A stretch of DNA of 15,354 bases from Verrucomicrobia bacterium UBA6354 (GTDB lineage Bacteria > Verrucomicrobiota > Kiritimatiellia > RFP12 > UBA1067): assembly GCA_002440145.1 (NCBI GenBank), contig DJRS01000089.1, positions 1 to 15,354 of the forward strand, in the 5' to 3' direction. This document shows, one piece after another, positions 15,290 to 15,354 of this stretch. The translations under genes and the position numbers were made by a program. Each line of letters opens with the position of its first letter. Position 1 is the first letter of the stretch. The notes under the pieces are model-generated. The model was not told the DNA's origin. It ran no database searches and saw nothing but the letters and a program-made list of their open reading frames with translations.

Positions 15290-15354
15290 GTTGCGCCGGA
15301 ACGGTGATGCCGTTGCGCCGGAACGGTGATGTCGTTGCGCCGGAACGGCGATGC
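15290..15354. repeat. 22-bp tandem repeat array, cut by the window end
   Basis: Three head-to-tail units start at 15290, 15312 and 15334. Each begins GTTGCGCCGGAACGG and ends in a T/C-GATG-C tail, and the third lacks its last base because the window ends. Differences are confined to the tail (CC or TC at the unit end; T to C at unit position 16 in copy three). A 22-bp period is not a whole number of codons, so a coding repeat is unlikely. The array sits upstream of the purL promoter and is unrelated in sequence to the array at the left end of the window. Confidence 0.85.

Overview
This is a GC-rich bacterial chromosomal window in which every supportable gene lies on the minus strand. Nine protein-coding genes are packed head to tail from about 15131 down to 359. 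Gaps are 0 to 49 nt and several junctions are start/stop overlaps, so the block looks like one long polycistron. No tRNA, rRNA, CRISPR array, transposase or phage gene was seen. Protein style (alkaline phosphatase with a Sec signal, TrpB2-type tryptophan synthase, single-chain PurL, Shine-Dalgarno-led starts) suggests a Gram-negative, possibly PVC-group bacterium (Kiritimatiellota/Verrucomicrobiota/Lentisphaerota-like). That placement is inference from general impression and needs a homology search.

In transcription order (right to left), a near-perfect extended -10 promoter at about 15161-15169 precedes purL, a 1286-aa FGAM synthase with its own glutaminase domain. It is followed by a TrpB2-type tryptophan synthase beta chain, a metal-dependent phosphomutase/phosphatase of the alkaline phosphatase superfamily, a ROK/hexokinase-like kinase and a NahK-like sugar 1-kinase. 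Next come a CPA2 cation/proton antiporter fused to a PTS EIIA-like domain, the tRNA-modification GTPase mnmE, a secreted alkaline phosphatase and a YibE/F-family membrane protein. A Rho-independent terminator at about 265-296 closes the unit.

The middle of the cluster is the most suggestive part. A mutase-like metalloenzyme and two different sugar-kinase-like proteins are joined by gaps of 16 and 1 nt, and then abut an antiporter carrying a phosphorylatable EIIA-type histidine. This could be a small sugar-phosphate module with a transporter under phosphotransfer control. That reading is inference; no substrate can be read from the sequence.

Both ends of the window are noncoding and hold unrelated short tandem repeats. 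The left end has a 23/24-bp array built from two perfect palindromes plus a G-run (14-115). The right end has a 22-bp array that runs off the window (15290-15354). These arrays are the least explained structures here. Long open frames antisense to the genes are GC-driven shadows.
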